Part shown: positions 1 to 9,696 of the stretch, in pieces | Layout: the number at the start of each line of letters is the position of its first letter | How positions within the stretch are numbered: the first letter of the stretch is position 1 | NCBI RefSeq assembly: GCF_900163665.1 | Contig: NZ_FUIA01000008.1 | Coordinates: 1-64,000, forward strand | Direction: 5' to 3' | Source: Frigoribacterium sp. JB110 | GTDB lineage: Bacteria > Actinomycetota > Actinomycetes > Actinomycetales > Microbacteriaceae | Length of the DNA stretch: 64,000 nt | The notes under the pieces: generated by a model | Seen by the model: only the letters and a program-made list of their open reading frames with translations | Told to the model about the DNA's origin: nothing | The model's database searches: none | Translations under genes and position numbers: made by a program

Positions 1-377
1 CCGCCCAGCCCTTTGCCCGCCGCCCCCGGCCCCAAATAGATCGAGTTCTCCGCCGTGTATCGGAACGAGCTCTTGCCCGACCATGGCGAGGCCAGCGCGT
101 AGCCGAGCACCTGGCCCGTCGGCGCCACGGCGACCAGGAACGGCAGCCCCAGCCGGTGCAGATACTCGAACTTCTCGCGCCACTGCGTGTGCGTCCACGG
201 CTTCTCGTCGAAGGTGACGACCGAATTGCGCACGTAGTAGTTGTAGATCTCGCGCACGTCTGGCATGTCTGCGAGCCTCGCGGGGCGGATCTCGTAGGAG
301 AACGGCCGCTCCCCGTCCGGAGAGCGCCTCAGGTGCCTCGGCAGTCGTCGACGCTTGTTGTATTCCGATTCGAGCAT
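1..377 (-). CDS. GNAT N-acetyltransferase, phosphinothricin acetyltransferase-like (3' end outside window)
   Basis: About 125 residues are visible and the C-terminus lies beyond base 1. After an Arg-rich N-terminus comes the typical start of the PAT/BAR-like GNAT fold (YEIRPARLADM), then VVTFDEKPWT, a strand ending VAPTGQVLGYALASPW, and YTAENSIYLGPG, matching the order seen in phosphinothricin or methionine-sulfoximine acetyltransferases. Such enzymes use acetyl-CoA to acetylate small amines; the substrate here is unknown. The ATG at 377 lies 8 bp after the ung stop, so the two are probably co-transcribed. Residues 4-20 are unusually basic and a later start is possible. Confidence 0.75.
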   Translation of the reverse strand, partial: MLESEYNKRRRLPRHLRRSPDGERPFSYEIRPARLADMPDVREIYNYYVRNSVVTFDEKPWTHTQWREKFEYLHRLGLPFLVAVAPTGQVLGYALASPWSGKSSFRYTAENSIYLGPGAAGKGLG

Positions 378-385
378 TCGTCCGG

Positions 386-1078
386 TTACCCAACGCTCCA
401 GTCGACGGGAGCCGCGCCCTGCTGCTCCAGCAGGGCGTTCGCGCGTGAGAACGGCCGGGAGCCGAAGAACCCACGGCTCGCCGACAGCGGCGACGGGTGC
501 GCGGATTCGATGCGCGGGGTGTCACCGAGCAGGGGCACGAGCGAGCGCGCCTGCGCACCCCACAGGATCGCCACGAGCGGCTTGTCCCGCCCGACGAGCT
601 CCCGGATGGCGTGCTCCGTGACGCTCTCCCAGCCCCAGCCGCGGTGCGACGCCGGCTGCCCAGGCGAGACGGTGAGCACGCGGTTGAGCAGCATGATGCC
701 CTGATCGACCCACGACGACAGGTCGCCGTGGTCTGCGGGCTCGATGCCGAGGTCGTCGCGCAGCTCGCGATAGATGTTCTGCAGGCTGCGCGGAACGGGC
801 CGCACGTCGCGCTCGACGGAGAAGGACAGGCCGACAGGATGTCCAGGTGTCGGATACGGATCCTGGCCGACGATCAGCACCCGCACCTCGTCGAACGGGC
901 GCTGGAACGCGCGCAGCACGCGCTCACCGGCAGGCAGATACGGCCGTCCCTCCGCCTGCCCGACGCGGAGCCGCTCGCCCAGCGCGGCGATGTCCGCCGC
1001 AACGGGCTCGAGGGCGCTCCCCCATCCGGAATCGATCAGGCCTGCGTCGGTGAGCTCTGCCAGTGACTTGCCAGTCAT
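386..1078 (-). CDS. ung: Uracil-DNA glycosylase, family 1
   Basis: The 230-aa product is the usual length for family-1 UDG, which removes uracil from DNA to start base-excision repair. The water-activating motif GQDPYP is at residues 71-76, followed by the GLSFSV strand. The C-terminal minor-groove loop HPSPLS is present, and GWGWESVTE and ILWGAQA match family positions. The ATG at 1078 gives the standard length; longer upstream reading in this frame is antisense noise over metY. Confidence 0.95.
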   Translation of the reverse strand: MTGKSLAELTDAGLIDSGWGSALEPVAADIAALGERLRVGQAEGRPYLPAGERVLRAFQRPFDEVRVLIVGQDPYPTPGHPVGLSFSVERDVRPVPRSLQNIYRELRDDLGIEPADHGDLSSWVDQGIMLLNRVLTVSPGQPASHRGWGWESVTEHAIRELVGRDKPLVAILWGAQARSLVPLLGDTPRIESAHPSPLSASRGFFGSRPFSRANALLEQQGAAPVDWSVG

Positions 1079-1146
1079 GCATTTCAGCCTACGTGCCCAG
1101 CCGAGCCGTCCGGGGCGCGCGCATGTGACGGAAGATTTCAGTACCG

Positions 1147-1175
1147 TTGCCAGTGTGTGTCGGCGCACGTAGCGT
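1147..1175 (+). promoter_or_regulatory. Candidate promoter for metY
   Basis: TTGCCA at 1147-1152 and TAGCGT at 1170-1175 are 17 bp apart and about 70 bp upstream of metY. This fits a housekeeping-type actinobacterial promoter by spacing and sequence only. I saw no riboswitch-like structure in this leader. Confidence 0.35.
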
Positions 1176-1243
1176 CGGAGCACCACCCGCCGGAGGACGC
1201 GAACCGCTGGCGCCCGCCCGTTCGACGAAGGAGCCAACAGAGC

Positions 1244-2542
1244 ATGAACTGGAAGTTCGAGACGCAGCAGATCCACTCCGGTGCCCAGCCCGACCCCACG
1301 ACCGGGGCGCGCGCGACACCGCTGTACCAGACGACGTCCTACGTGTTCCGGGATGCGAATCACGCAGAGAGCCTGTTCTCCCTGGCGGAGACGGGCAACA
1401 TCTACACCCGCATCATGAACCCGACCCAGCAGGTCGCCGAGGAGCGCATCGCCGCACTCGAGGGCGGCTCCGGCGCACTTCTGGTCGCCAGCGGCCAGGC
1501 GGCCGAGACCTTCGCCGTGCTCAACATCGCGCAGGTGGGCGACCACATCGTCTCGTCGAGCTCCATCTACGGCGGCACCTACAACCTGTTCAAGTTCACC
1601 CTCGCCAAGCTCGGCATCGAGGTGACCTTCGTCGAGAACCAGGACGACCTCGACGAGTGGCGCGCCGCCATCCGGCCCAACACCAAGCTGCTCTTCGCCG
1701 AGACGATCGGCAACCCGCGCATCAACGTGCTCGACATCGAAGCCGTCGCCGACATCGCGCACGAGGCAGGCCTGCCCCTGATCGTCGACAACACCATCGG
1801 CACGCCGTACCTCATCCAGCCACTGCAGCACGGCGCCGACATCGTCGTGCACTCCGCCACGAAGTTCCTCTCCGGCCACGGCACCGTCATCGCCGGTGCG
1901 ATCGTCGACGGCGGCAGCTTCGAGTGGTCCAAGCACGCCGACAAGTTCCCCGGCCTGACCGAGCCGGACGAGTCGTACAACGGCGTCAGCTACACCGGTG
2001 TGCTCGGCGACGCCGTCGCCTACATCACGAAGGCCCGCGTGCAGCTGCTGCGCGATCTGGGGGCCGCCGTCGCGCCGAACAACGCATGGCAGCTCATCCA
2101 GGGCCTCGAGACGCTGTCGCTGCGCGTGGAGCGCCACGTCGAGAACGCGAAGGCGATCGCGAGCTGGCTCGAGGCTCGCGAGGACGTCGCGACGGTGTAC
2201 TACGGCAGCCTGCCGTCGTCGCCGTGGCACGCCAACGCCGAGAAGTACGCCCCGAAGGGCTCCGGCGCCGTGCTGTCCTTCGAACTGGCGGGCGGCGTCG
2301 ACGCCGGCCGTGCGTTCGTCGACTCGCTGCAGCTGTTCAGCCACCTCGCCAACATCGGCGACGTGCGCTCGCTGGTGATCCATCCCGCATCGACGACGCA
2401 CTCCCAGCTCACCCCGGAGGAGCGCCTCACCGCAGGCGTCACGCCTGGCCTGGTGCGCCTCTCCGTCGGTCTGGAGCACATCGACGACCTCACCGCCGAC
2501 CTCGAGCAGGCGTTCGCCGCCGCCAAGGCAGCGCGGGCCTGA
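1244..2542 (+). CDS. metY: O-acetylhomoserine sulfhydrylase (thiol-lyase)
   Basis: A 432-aa PLP enzyme of the Cys/Met metabolism family that makes homocysteine from O-acetylhomoserine and sulfide. The start [12 protein letters not shown] and [10 protein letters not shown] are characteristic. The PLP Lys lies in [12 protein letters not shown], and [13 protein letters not shown] closes the fold. The ATG at 1244 has a good Shine-Dalgarno site (GAAGGAG, 1227-1233). It lacks the usual immediate metX neighbour, which lies about 6 kb downstream beyond an opposed phosphonate-type transport cluster. Confidence 0.95.
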   Translation: MNWKFETQQIHSGAQPDPTTGARATPLYQTTSYVFRDANHAESLFSLAETGNIYTRIMNPTQQVAEERIAALEGGSGALLVASGQAAETFAVLNIAQVGDHIVSSSSIYGGTYNLFKFTLAKLGIEVTFVENQDDLDEWRAAIRPNTKLLFAETIGNPRINVLDIEAVADIAHEAGLPLIVDNTIGTPYLIQPLQHGADIVVHSATKFLSGHGTVIAGAIVDGGSFEWSKHADKFPGLTEPDESYNGVSYTGVLGDAVAYITKARVQLLRDLGAAVAPNNAWQLIQGLETLSLRVERHVENAKAIASWLEAREDVATVYYGSLPSSPWHANAEKYAPKGSGAVLSFELAGGVDAGRAFVDSLQLFSHLANIGDVRSLVIHPASTTHSQLTPEERLTAGVTPGLVRLSVGLEHIDDLTADLEQAFAAAKAARA

Positions 2543-2550
2543 CCCGCCAG

Positions 2551-2589
2551 AAGCCGCCGCCGTCCGGACCAACCGGACGGCGGCGGCTT
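2551..2589 (+). terminator. Intrinsic-type terminator after metY
   Basis: Perfect 17-bp inverted repeat (2551-2567 and 2573-2589) with a 5-nt loop, starting 9 bp after the metY stop. There is no real T-run, as is common in high-GC actinobacteria. It sits between convergent metY and rpiR and may serve both. Confidence 0.85.
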
Positions 2590-2607
2590 CGTCGTTGCGC
2601 AGCTGAG

Positions 2608-3471
2608 CTATTCGCGGATGGCGGTCCCGAGCTCGGCGAGCACAGCGGCGCGCGCGTCGCGGCCACGGTCGCCGCGGCGCGTGATCACGGCGTCGACGAG
2701 CGCCTCCGTGACGAGCATCAGCGCAGCCCTGCTGGTGTGCAGCAGTTCGTCGCGGAACGAATCGTTCACGGGCGGCACGATCAGCGCAGCGTCGGCAGCC
2801 TCGGTGATCGGCGAGCTCGCGAACGACGTCATCGCGAGAACGCTGGCCCCGCCCCCGGCCGCGGCGCGCGCCACAGCGATGGTCTCCTCGTTCGCGCCCG
2901 ATCCCGACACCACCAGGCACACGGATCCCTCGCCGAGCTGACGCGCCGCGATGCGCTGTGCCAGCGGGTCGAACAGCAGCTCGGCCGGTCGCCCTGCTGA
3001 GCTGAGCCGCAGCACGAGATCGAGGGCGAGCGGCGATGACAGCCCGTTCGCGACCACGAGCACGCGGCCGGCCGTATCGAGGGCGCGCACGAACGTCTCG
3101 AGGGACTCCTCGGTCAGGCCGGCGATCGTGTGGCCGATGCGGCTCGCGAAGCGGTCAAACGACGCGCGCAGCGACCCCAGCAGCGTGCCGTCTGCCGTGA
3201 GCTCGCCTGACATGGCGCTCAGCGCGAGCTCGCCTGCGACGGCGACCCGCAGCTGCGGGAACCCGTCGTATCCCAGCGTCTGGGCCGCGCGGATCACCGT
3301 CGCTCGGCCCACCCCGACCGCCTCGGCGACCTCCTGCGCCGTGCGCTCGACCGTACCGGCGAGATCTTCTGCGATGGCGGCGGCGACGCGGCGCTCGCCC
3401 GAGTGCATCGACGGGGCCAGCGCGACGATCCTCGCGGTCGGCGGTGCGTCAGCGGATCCTTCCCAAGCCAC
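2608..3471 (-). CDS. MurR/RpiR family transcriptional regulator (HTH + SIS domains)
   Basis: About 287 aa from the GTG at 3471, which has AAGGA 9 nt upstream and overlaps the preceding phnE by 23 bp. The N-terminal HTH_6 region includes [21 protein letters not shown] and FPQLRVAV. The C-terminal SIS fold has [13 protein letters not shown] and the phosphosugar-site-like [10 protein letters not shown]. RpiR proteins usually sense phosphorylated sugars or related metabolites. As last gene of the HAD-phnDCEE cluster it probably controls that cluster; candidate operators lie at 7641-7695. Confidence 0.88.
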   Translation of the reverse strand: MAWEGSADAPPTARIVALAPSMHSGERRVAAAIAEDLAGTVERTAQEVAEAVGVGRATVIRAAQTLGYDGFPQLRVAVAGELALSAMSGELTADGTLLGSLRASFDRFASRIGHTIAGLTEESLETFVRALDTAGRVLVVANGLSSPLALDLVLRLSSAGRPAELLFDPLAQRIAARQLGEGSVCLVVSGSGANEETIAVARAAAGGGASVLAMTSFASSPITEAADAALIVPPVNDSFRDELLHTSRAALMLVTEALVDAVITRRGDRGRDARAAVLAELGTAIRE

Positions 3472-4285
3472 GTGTGCCAGGTCCTTCCATGATGCGGCGG
3501 CGCAGAGCCCCGGAGACGGCGTCGATGAGCATCGTGGCCACGATGACGACGATGAGCAGCATTCCGACGGTAGACCACTCACGATAGTTCGTGTAGTTGG
3601 ACAGCATGCTTCCGATGCCGCCGGCACCGACGAGCCCGAGCACGGCCGAGGTGCGGATGTTGATCTCGAAGCGGTACAGCGCGAACGACATCAGCGATGG
3701 CAGCGCGGCCGGCCAGAGCGCCCAGCGCAGCACGGCGACGCGACCGCCGCCCGCGGCGCGCACGGCCTCCGTCGCGCCCTCGGAGAGGGACTCGATGGTC
3801 TCGTACACCCACTTGCCCTGCGTGCCGATGCCCGCGATGCCCAGTGCGAGCGCGCCGGTGAACGGAGTCAGCCCCGTGATGGTGAGCAGCACCAGCGCGA
3901 TGATGACCTCGGGAACCGCGCGGATCACGGCGAACACGCCGCGCAGGACCGTGCGCAGCCACGCGGGGCCCACGCCCCTGGCGGCCAGCATGCCGAGCGG
4001 GATCGAGACCACGACGCACAGCAGCGCGCCGAGCCATGCCATCGAAATCGAGCGCCACATCTCGAACAGAGCGCGGGTGAGGCTGCTCCAGTCGGGCGAG
4101 GCGAACATCAGCGCGCCGTATTCGGCGGACGCCGCAGGCAGGCCGAGCAGCTTGTTCCAGTCGATGCCCATCGTCGCCGTCGCGACGATGATGACCGCGC
4201 CGACGATGACAGCCCAGATCGTCTGGACCGCACGCGACGGCGGCTTCGGAAGCGCCATCGGGCGTCCGGATGTCACACCGGTCAT
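3449..4285 (-). CDS. phnE: Phosphonate-type ABC transporter permease (second PhnE)
   Basis: 278 aa with six predicted membrane segments. The EAA-type cytoplasmic loop, EAVRAAGGGRVAVLRW followed by PAALP, contacts the ATPase. The C-terminal FEINIRTSAVLGLVGAGGIG is diagnostic of PhnE/PtxC-type permeases. The start ATG overlaps the stop of the upstream permease as ATGA (4282-4285). Two consecutive PhnE subunits imply a heterodimeric channel. Confidence 0.9.
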   Translation of the reverse strand: MTGVTSGRPMALPKPPSRAVQTIWAVIVGAVIIVATATMGIDWNKLLGLPAASAEYGALMFASPDWSSLTRALFEMWRSISMAWLGALLCVVVSIPLGMLAARGVGPAWLRTVLRGVFAVIRAVPEVIIALVLLTITGLTPFTGALALGIAGIGTQGKWVYETIESLSEGATEAVRAAGGGRVAVLRWALWPAALPSLMSFALYRFEINIRTSAVLGLVGAGGIGSMLSNYTNYREWSTVGMLLIVVIVATMLIDAVSGALRRRIMEGPGTRGLGRIR

Positions 4286-5088
4286 GCGATCCTCCTCCGC
4301 AGCAGGTTCGAGCAGACCTCGATGATGAGCACGACGACGAGGATCTCCAGAATGATGATCGACACGTCGTCATAGGCATAGAAGCCGAAGCGCTCGTCGA
4401 GCAGACGGCCGATTCCGCCCGCGCCGACGATGCCGAGGATCGCCGAGATGCGTACGTTCAGCTCGAGCACGTACAGCCACTGGTTCGCGAACAGCGGCAG
4501 GTTCTGCGGCAGTGCCAGCGTGCGGTTGAGCCGCCCCTGCGTCGACCCCGCGGCGCGCCCCGCCTCCAGATACGGATGCTCGGACGAGTCGATCGCCTCG
4601 GAGACCAGCTTGACGATGATGCCGATGTCGAACAGGAACAGCGTGAGAAGGCCCGGCAGCGCCCCCACACCGACGAGGGCCACCAAGATCGTCGCGTACA
4701 CGAGGTCGGGAACGGACCGGATGACGTTGACGACTGTGCGCACGATGCCGCGCGTGACTCCATCGGGGTTCGTCGGGCGTGCGGCCCACAGCGTCAGCGG
4801 CACGGAGACGAGTGCGGCGGCGACGGCGCCCACGAGCGCCATCTGCAGCGTTTCGAGCATGGGCTGCAGCGTGCGCGGGAAGAACGCCCAGTCCGGTTGG
4901 AGCAGTTGCAGCATCTTGTCCGCGCCGTTGCGCCAGTTGCGGGCGATCGCCTGGAAGTCGAGCTCCACCCCGCCGATGGCAGGCAGACAGGTGAGCACTG
5001 TGAACACGACGAAGACGACGCCCCAGACCAGCCTCTTCGGCCATGTGCGCGGCCGCGCCGGGACCGCGAGCGCAGCGGTCGTCGTCAC
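4282..5088 (-). CDS. phnE: Phosphonate-type ABC transporter permease (first PhnE)
   Basis: 268-aa integral membrane protein. It has a TM segment near residues 18-38, the EAA-like loop [21 protein letters not shown], and the PhnE signature [19 protein letters not shown] near residue 225. It overlaps both neighbours by four bases (ATGA at 4282-4285 and 5085-5088), indicating tight translational coupling in a phnC-phnE-phnE order. Confidence 0.9.
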   Translation of the reverse strand: MTTTAALAVPARPRTWPKRLVWGVVFVVFTVLTCLPAIGGVELDFQAIARNWRNGADKMLQLLQPDWAFFPRTLQPMLETLQMALVGAVAAALVSVPLTLWAARPTNPDGVTRGIVRTVVNVIRSVPDLVYATILVALVGVGALPGLLTLFLFDIGIIVKLVSEAIDSSEHPYLEAGRAAGSTQGRLNRTLALPQNLPLFANQWLYVLELNVRISAILGIVGAGGIGRLLDERFGFYAYDDVSIIILEILVVVLIIEVCSNLLRRRIA

Positions 5089-5912
5089 GATTCGGCTCCG
5101 AGCCTGTCCTGTGGCTGGATCCGGCGCCCGTAGATCTGCTCGAAGTCGGCATCGGTCGCCTTCGCGGCCGGTCCGTCGTACACCAGCTCGCCGGCGCGCA
5201 GGCCGATCATGCGCGTGGTGTAGTCACGGGCGAGGTCCATCAGGTGCAGGTTCACCAGCACCGTGAGCCCGCGCTCGACGCCGATCCGCTCCAGCTCCGC
5301 CATCACGGCGTGCGCCGTCGGCGGGTCCAGGCTCGCAACGGGCTCGTCGGCGAGCATCACGCTGGGCTTCTGCGACAGGGCGCGCGCAATCGCGACACGC
5401 TGCTTCTGCCCGCCGGAGAGCGATCCGGCCCTCGTCCAGACCTTGTCGAGCATGCCGACGGCCTCGAGCGAGCGCAGCGCGATCTCACGGTCCTCGGCCG
5501 ATGCGATGCCGAACAGCGACCGCAGCCACGACGAGCTCGCGAACCGGCCGACGAGGGTGTTGCGGTACACGTCGACGCGTTCGGCGAGGTTGAAGCCCTG
5601 GAAGATCATGCCGACGTGCCCGCGCAGTTCGCGCAGGCGCCGACCTGACAGGCCGGAAACGGTGTACGGACCGACTTCGACGGTGCCGCTGGTGACGGGC
5701 ACGAGCCCGTTGATCGTGCGGATCAGCGTCGATTTGCCCGACCCGGACAATCCGACCACCGAGACCATCTCGCCGGGCGAGATCGAGAGCGAGACGTTCC
5801 TCAGCGCCGTCGTGCCGTTGGGGTAGGTGACGGACGCACCGTCGAGGCGGATCGGCCACGAGGCGGAGGCCGGTGCGACACCGGCCTCCGCCCGTTCTGC
5901 GGGAGTGCTCAT
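5085..5912 (-). CDS. phnC: Phosphonate-type ABC transporter ATP-binding protein
   Basis: 275-aa ABC ATPase. Walker A is GLSGSGKST (about residues 54-62), the signature is [15 protein letters not shown], Walker B is [13 protein letters not shown], and the switch His lies in [10 protein letters not shown]; the LHxxDLA variant is typical of PhnC. It powers import through the two downstream PhnE permeases. An N-terminal extension of about 20 residues precedes the domain; the ATG at 5912 is 6 bp after the phnD stop. Confidence 0.93.
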   Translation of the reverse strand: MSTPAERAEAGVAPASASWPIRLDGASVTYPNGTTALRNVSLSISPGEMVSVVGLSGSGKSTLIRTINGLVPVTSGTVEVGPYTVSGLSGRRLRELRGHVGMIFQGFNLAERVDVYRNTLVGRFASSSWLRSLFGIASAEDREIALRSLEAVGMLDKVWTRAGSLSGGQKQRVAIARALSQKPSVMLADEPVASLDPPTAHAVMAELERIGVERGLTVLVNLHLMDLARDYTTRMIGLRAGELVYDGPAAKATDADFEQIYGRRIQPQDRLGAES

Positions 5913-5918
5913 ATCAGG

Positions 5919-6914
5919 TCAGTTCGCGAACTGCTCGAGGATCTCGCCGTAGCGGGTGATCTCGTCCTCTGCTGTGTCGGCGCTCCAGTCCGACAAGCCG
6001 ACCAGGTCGAACATGACCGCGGCCGCCTCGTCCGAGGAATCCGCGTACTCGTCGAGCAGCGTCGTCAGCTCGGCCGCCAGGTCATCGGGGAGCGTGCTGG
6101 AGGCTGCGACGCCGCCGTTCGGAATCATCTCGGTGTAGGCGAAGGCCACGGCCTTGTCCGCGATGTCCGGCATCTCCTCGGCGACCGTCGTGCGGGCATC
6201 CCAGTAGGCGAAGCCGACCTCGGCGTCGCCGTTCGCGACGGCGAGCACGGCGTTGTTGTTCCCCTCCACGGGGATCTGGTCGATGTCGGCGTCGGTGTCG
6301 ATGCCGAGTTCGCGCATCGCGACAACGGGGTACTGGTACCCGGCGGGGCTCGTCGCCGCCTGCAGCGCGACCTCGGCGCCGGAGGCGTTGGCCAGAGCCT
6401 CGACGCCCATCGGTCCCTGCCCCATCGCCGACGCTCCTGCTTCCTCGAGGCCGTTGCAGTAGGACAGCTCGATGCCGCTGGCGTCGTAGCTCGCCATGAC
6501 GGGCTCGTCCTCACAGTAGGTGTCGGGATCGTTCGTGTAGGCCACAGCCGCATATGACGTCGCGCCGAAGCGCACGTCGCGCAGGATCAGCTCCGCGTCG
6601 TACTGCTGCGTGGCGTTGTAGAGCGAGCCCGCGTCGGTGATGATGACCTGCGCCTGGTCGGCGCCGAGTGCCTCGACCGTTGCGGCGTAGTTGTTGGCGA
6701 CGACACCGTTCACCTCGATGTCGAGGTTGTCCGAGAGGTACCCGGTGAGCGGGTCGAGCGCCTGGGCGAGGTCCTCGCCCTCGACGGAGGGCACCAGCGA
6801 GATCGTGATGGATTCCGGCCATTCGCCGTCTGCGGGCTCGTCAGCGGCCGCACATCCGGCCAGTGTGATGGCGAGGGCCGCGACGGCGCCCGACGCGATG
6901 AGGGTCTTGCGCAT
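5919..6914 (-). CDS. phnD: Phosphate/phosphite/phosphonate ABC transporter substrate-binding lipoprotein
   Basis: 331 aa from the ATG at 6914 (AAAGGTG upstream). A lipoprotein signal peptide ends in the lipobox LAGC (Cys about residue 21), so the mature protein is membrane-anchored outside the cell. The mature domain fits the PhnD family: ITISLVPSVEGEDLAQALDPLTGYL, then VIITDAGSLYN and VGFAYWDARTT. It should bind an organophosphorus ligand and hand it to PhnE/PhnC. The ligand cannot be deduced. Confidence 0.9.
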   Translation of the reverse strand: MRKTLIASGAVAALAITLAGCAAADEPADGEWPESITISLVPSVEGEDLAQALDPLTGYLSDNLDIEVNGVVANNYAATVEALGADQAQVIITDAGSLYNATQQYDAELILRDVRFGATSYAAVAYTNDPDTYCEDEPVMASYDASGIELSYCNGLEEAGASAMGQGPMGVEALANASGAEVALQAATSPAGYQYPVVAMRELGIDTDADIDQIPVEGNNNAVLAVANGDAEVGFAYWDARTTVAEEMPDIADKAVAFAYTEMIPNGGVAASSTLPDDLAAELTTLLDEYADSSDEAAAVMFDLVGLSDWSADTAEDEITRYGEILEQFAN

Positions 6915-6931
6915 GGGAGAGGTCACCTTTC

Positions 6932-7627
6932 TCAGGAGCGAACCGTGTCGGGCGACACGGGGGTCGACGCGGCGGCGCTGCGCGCCCACGCGATGATCTG
7001 GGGAGCGAGCTCTGCGAGCGTCACAGCGCGCATCGTGACGGATGCACCGGATGCGGCCGCCGTCGCGCCCACGAGCGCCGTGTCGGCGCCGAGAGCGGCG
7101 GCTGGAGCGAGGTCGTTCTCGACCATGTCGCCGATCGACAGCACAGGGCCGTGTGCGATGAACTCCTCGATGACGGGAACGAGACCGTCCGGCTTGCCGA
7201 GGTCGTAGCGCAGCTCGTCGAACCGCTCACGCACGCCCCACACCTCGAGCACGCGCTCCACGCCGAGCTCCGGAGCGTTGGTCGCCAGGACCACCCTCGT
7301 CGAGTCGGGGAGCTGCACGAGCAGCTCGGGAAGGCCGGGAGCGACGTCCACCTGAGCACGATCCGTGCCGAGCAGGGCGCGGCTCGACGCGTATGCCCCC
7401 TGCGCCGCAGCGGCGTCGACGCCTGCCTCAGCCGCGATACGGGCGACGACGTCGTAGCCGTCGCGATAGCCGCGCTCCTCGCCCCGCTCGAACGCCTCGA
7501 GCGTCTCGAGGACTCTGTCGAGGAACCCCTCCCCCGCGTGCGGTGCGATCTCTTCCGCGTAGGCGACGACGGGGCCGGTTCCGACCGCGACGGTGCCGTC
7601 GAAGTCGAAGACGAGAGTCGATGTCAC
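6932..7627 (-). CDS. HAD-superfamily hydrolase, first gene of the phn cluster
   Basis: 231 aa from the GTG at 7627. All four HAD motifs are visible: DFDGT near the N-terminus (nucleophile and acid/base Asp), VVLATNAPE (motif II Thr), LGKPDG (motif III Lys), and SIGDMVENDLAPA (motif IV acids). A sizeable alpha-helical C1-type cap lies between motifs I and II. It is probably a phosphatase acting on whatever the PhnCDE system imports. It lacks the PhnX nucleophile context, so phosphonoacetaldehyde hydrolase is unlikely. The stop is 17 bp before phnD. Confidence 0.8.
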   Translation of the reverse strand: MTSTLVFDFDGTVAVGTGPVVAYAEEIAPHAGEGFLDRVLETLEAFERGEERGYRDGYDVVARIAAEAGVDAAAAQGAYASSRALLGTDRAQVDVAPGLPELLVQLPDSTRVVLATNAPELGVERVLEVWGVRERFDELRYDLGKPDGLVPVIEEFIAHGPVLSIGDMVENDLAPAAALGADTALVGATAAASGASVTMRAVTLAELAPQIIAWARSAAASTPVSPDTVRS

Positions 7628-7640
7628 AGAGTTCCCTTTC

Positions 7641-7695
7641 TTTGTGAACGCTTCGTCCACGATAGGCGCAACTCGTGAACGCTTTGGTCACGAAG
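7641..7695. promoter_or_regulatory. Two half-related operator-like repeats upstream of the HAD-phn operon
   Basis: GTGAACGCTT occurs twice, at 7644-7653 and 7675-7684, 31 bp apart. The second copy sits in a dyad (TCGTGA ... TCACGA, 7673-7693). The repeats lie just upstream of the first gene of a cluster that encodes its own RpiR regulator, so they are good candidates for its binding sites. The 31-bp spacing puts both on the same DNA face. Confidence 0.5.
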
Positions 7696-7764
7696 AGATG
7701 AACATCGTGTGGCCAGCGGGAGTACCGACCGCGTGCGGCCACGGGCGCGAGCGCGTTCCCGCGC

Positions 7765-8349
7765 TCAGTGCGGGGAGACCGCGTTCCAGCGCAGTCGCGG
7801 CGACTCCGCGCGCACGCCCGTCGCGAACGCCGCGGCGTCCTCGACGGGGAACGTGGTCACCAGTGAGCCGGCCACGGCGTATGCCAGGACGCCCGACGCA
7901 GTCACGACTGCGCGCGTCGGAACGCCGGCGACGGACTGGTCGATGACTTCGGCATCATCCGGAGGGCCCGTCACCAGCGGCAGCGCCGCCGCAGTCACCC
8001 TTTCCAACGGGGTCTCAGCGGCGGTGTCCCGCAGCAGGAAGGCGTCCTCCGCCATGCCGAGGCGCGCGGCGAGCACCCCGTCGGTCCAGCGGTCCCGCTT
8101 GTACCCGTAGGGAGTGACGACCTCGGAGAAGAAATAGCCGTAGACGTGCACGAGGCCCGCATTGCCGACGGGGAACGCCGCGTCGATCCGTGCCTCGGCG
8201 TGCAGCAGGTCGAACAGTTCCCGCTCGATGACCGCTGCGCCGACGTTCTCGTCGACGACCGTCGAGCGGCCCCACGCGGACAGGCGCCCGTCAGCGGCGT
8301 CGCGGCTGATGCAGCGCAGAGCCACGCCGAGCAGGGATTCGATCGCCAT
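7765..8349 (-). CDS. Hypothetical protein
   Basis: 194 aa from the ATG at 8349. I do not recognise the family. It is soluble, with no signal peptide or membrane segment, and rich in Ala/Val/Asp. It lies between the phn cluster and metX, is divergent from metX (95 bp apart), and is followed about 70 bp later by the operator region of the phn operon. Codon usage is ordinary for the window, so it looks like a genuine gene. Confidence 0.65.
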   Translation of the reverse strand: MAIESLLGVALRCISRDAADGRLSAWGRSTVVDENVGAAVIERELFDLLHAEARIDAAFPVGNAGLVHVYGYFFSEVVTPYGYKRDRWTDGVLAARLGMAEDAFLLRDTAAETPLERVTAAALPLVTGPPDDAEVIDQSVAGVPTRAVVTASGVLAYAVAGSLVTTFPVEDAAAFATGVRAESPRLRWNAVSPH

Positions 8350-8443
8350 GCGTCCATGCTATTTCTGCTTCGCGGGGAGCTCCGGATGCTCCATGCCCGT
8401 AACACCCGAGCGCACCGGCGGCAAACACGGCAGAATGGGCGCG

Positions 8444-9649
8444 ATGGACTGGCAGATCTCCGAAGACACCGTGCCGAGCGAGCTCGTCACGGAGCAGGAC
8501 GCTCGGTCGATGGTGGGCCGCCCGCCCGCGACCGGCGCGTGGCGCGACGGCGATCCTGTGGGAGAGCGCCAGTTCGCGTCGTTCGGAGGACTCCGGCTCG
8601 AGGGCGGCGAGGCTCTGCCCGGTTTCCGGATCGCCTACGAGACGTGGGGCGAGCCGAACGAACGCGCAGACAATGCGGTGCTCATCCTGCACGCCCTCAC
8701 GGGCGACGGCCACGTGGCGGGCGACGCTGGCCCGGGGCACCCGACCGCGGGGTGGTGGAACGACATCCTCGGGCCTGGCAAGGCGATCGACACCGACAGG
8801 TGGTTCGTCATCGCCCCGTACATGCTCGGCGGATGCCAGGGCTCGACGGGGCCGGCGAGCGTGCATCAGGACGGCGATCCGTGGGCCTCCAGGTTCCCCT
8901 ACGTCACGGTGCGCGACCAGGTCGAGGCACAGCAGCGGCTGGCCGATCACCTGGGCGTCGAGGTGTGGGCCGCCGTGATCGGCGGGTCGATGGGAGGCAT
9001 GCAGGCGCTCGAGTGGGGCGCGAGCCTGCCGGAGCGCGTCGAGCGCCTCGCAGTGCTCTCTGCTCCGCCGTCGAACACGGCCGACCAGATCGCACTGAAC
9101 TCGGTGCAGCTGCAGGCCATCGAGATGGATCCGCGCTTCCGCGGCGGCGAATACTACGACGCCCCTGACGGCGAGGGCCCGCACCGGGGGCTCGCCCTGG
9201 CACGGCGCATGGCGCTGCTGAACTACCGCAGCCCGACCGAGCTCAACCAGCGCTTCCAGCGCTCGTGGCAGTCGAGCGTGAGCCCGCTGGGCCACGGCGG
9301 GCGGTTCGCGGTGGAGAGCTACCTCGACTTTCACGGCAACAAGTTCACCCGCCGCTTCGACGCGAACAGCTACGGGCGGCTCGTGCAGGCGATGGACTCG
9401 CACGACGTCGGCCGCGACCGCGGCGGCGTCGAGAGCGCACTCGCGCAGGTGACGGCCAGGACCCTCGTGCTCGGCGTCGACAGCGACCGACTCTTCCCGA
9501 TCAGCGGGCAGCATCGGATCGCCCGCGGCATCCGGAACACGCTCGACGGCGACGAAGCCGTCGTGCTCGCGAGCGACTTCGGCCACGACGGCTTCCTGAT
9601 CGAGACGACCGACGTCGCCCACCATCTGCGCCGGCTGCTGGAGGGGTAG
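8444..9649 (+). CDS. metX: Homoserine O-acetyltransferase
   Basis: 401-aa alpha/beta-hydrolase-fold enzyme that acetylates homoserine with acetyl-CoA for methionine synthesis. Oxyanion and nucleophile elements are HALTGDGHV and GGSMGGMQALEWG (Ser nucleophile); the Asp and His of the triad lie in GVDSDRLFP and GHDGFL. The substrate-site region LGGCQGSTGPAS is present. ATGs occur in frame at 8435 and 8444 with weak ribosome sites; I use 8444 (MDWQISED). It supplies the substrate for MetY. Confidence 0.93.
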   Translation: MDWQISEDTVPSELVTEQDARSMVGRPPATGAWRDGDPVGERQFASFGGLRLEGGEALPGFRIAYETWGEPNERADNAVLILHALTGDGHVAGDAGPGHPTAGWWNDILGPGKAIDTDRWFVIAPYMLGGCQGSTGPASVHQDGDPWASRFPYVTVRDQVEAQQRLADHLGVEVWAAVIGGSMGGMQALEWGASLPERVERLAVLSAPPSNTADQIALNSVQLQAIEMDPRFRGGEYYDAPDGEGPHRGLALARRMALLNYRSPTELNQRFQRSWQSSVSPLGHGGRFAVESYLDFHGNKFTRRFDANSYGRLVQAMDSHDVGRDRGGVESALAQVTARTLVLGVDSDRLFPISGQHRIARGIRNTLDGDEAVVLASDFGHDGFLIETTDVAHHLRRLLEG

Positions 9650-9696
9650 GGTCACGCCCTGGTGCGGATGTCGGTGACCGCTGGCAGGATGGCACC

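Noticed and set aside
1079..1243. Possible SAM riboswitch before metY
   Set aside because: The 165-nt leader lacks the conserved junction and GNRA-like features of known SAM classes and has no terminator; only a promoter-like pair is supported.
386..2920. 844-codon open frame on the minus strand across ung and metY
   Set aside because: Only the last 230 codons are a real gene (ung). The rest is antisense to metY and has the Arg/Gly/His-rich composition of high-GC shadow frames.
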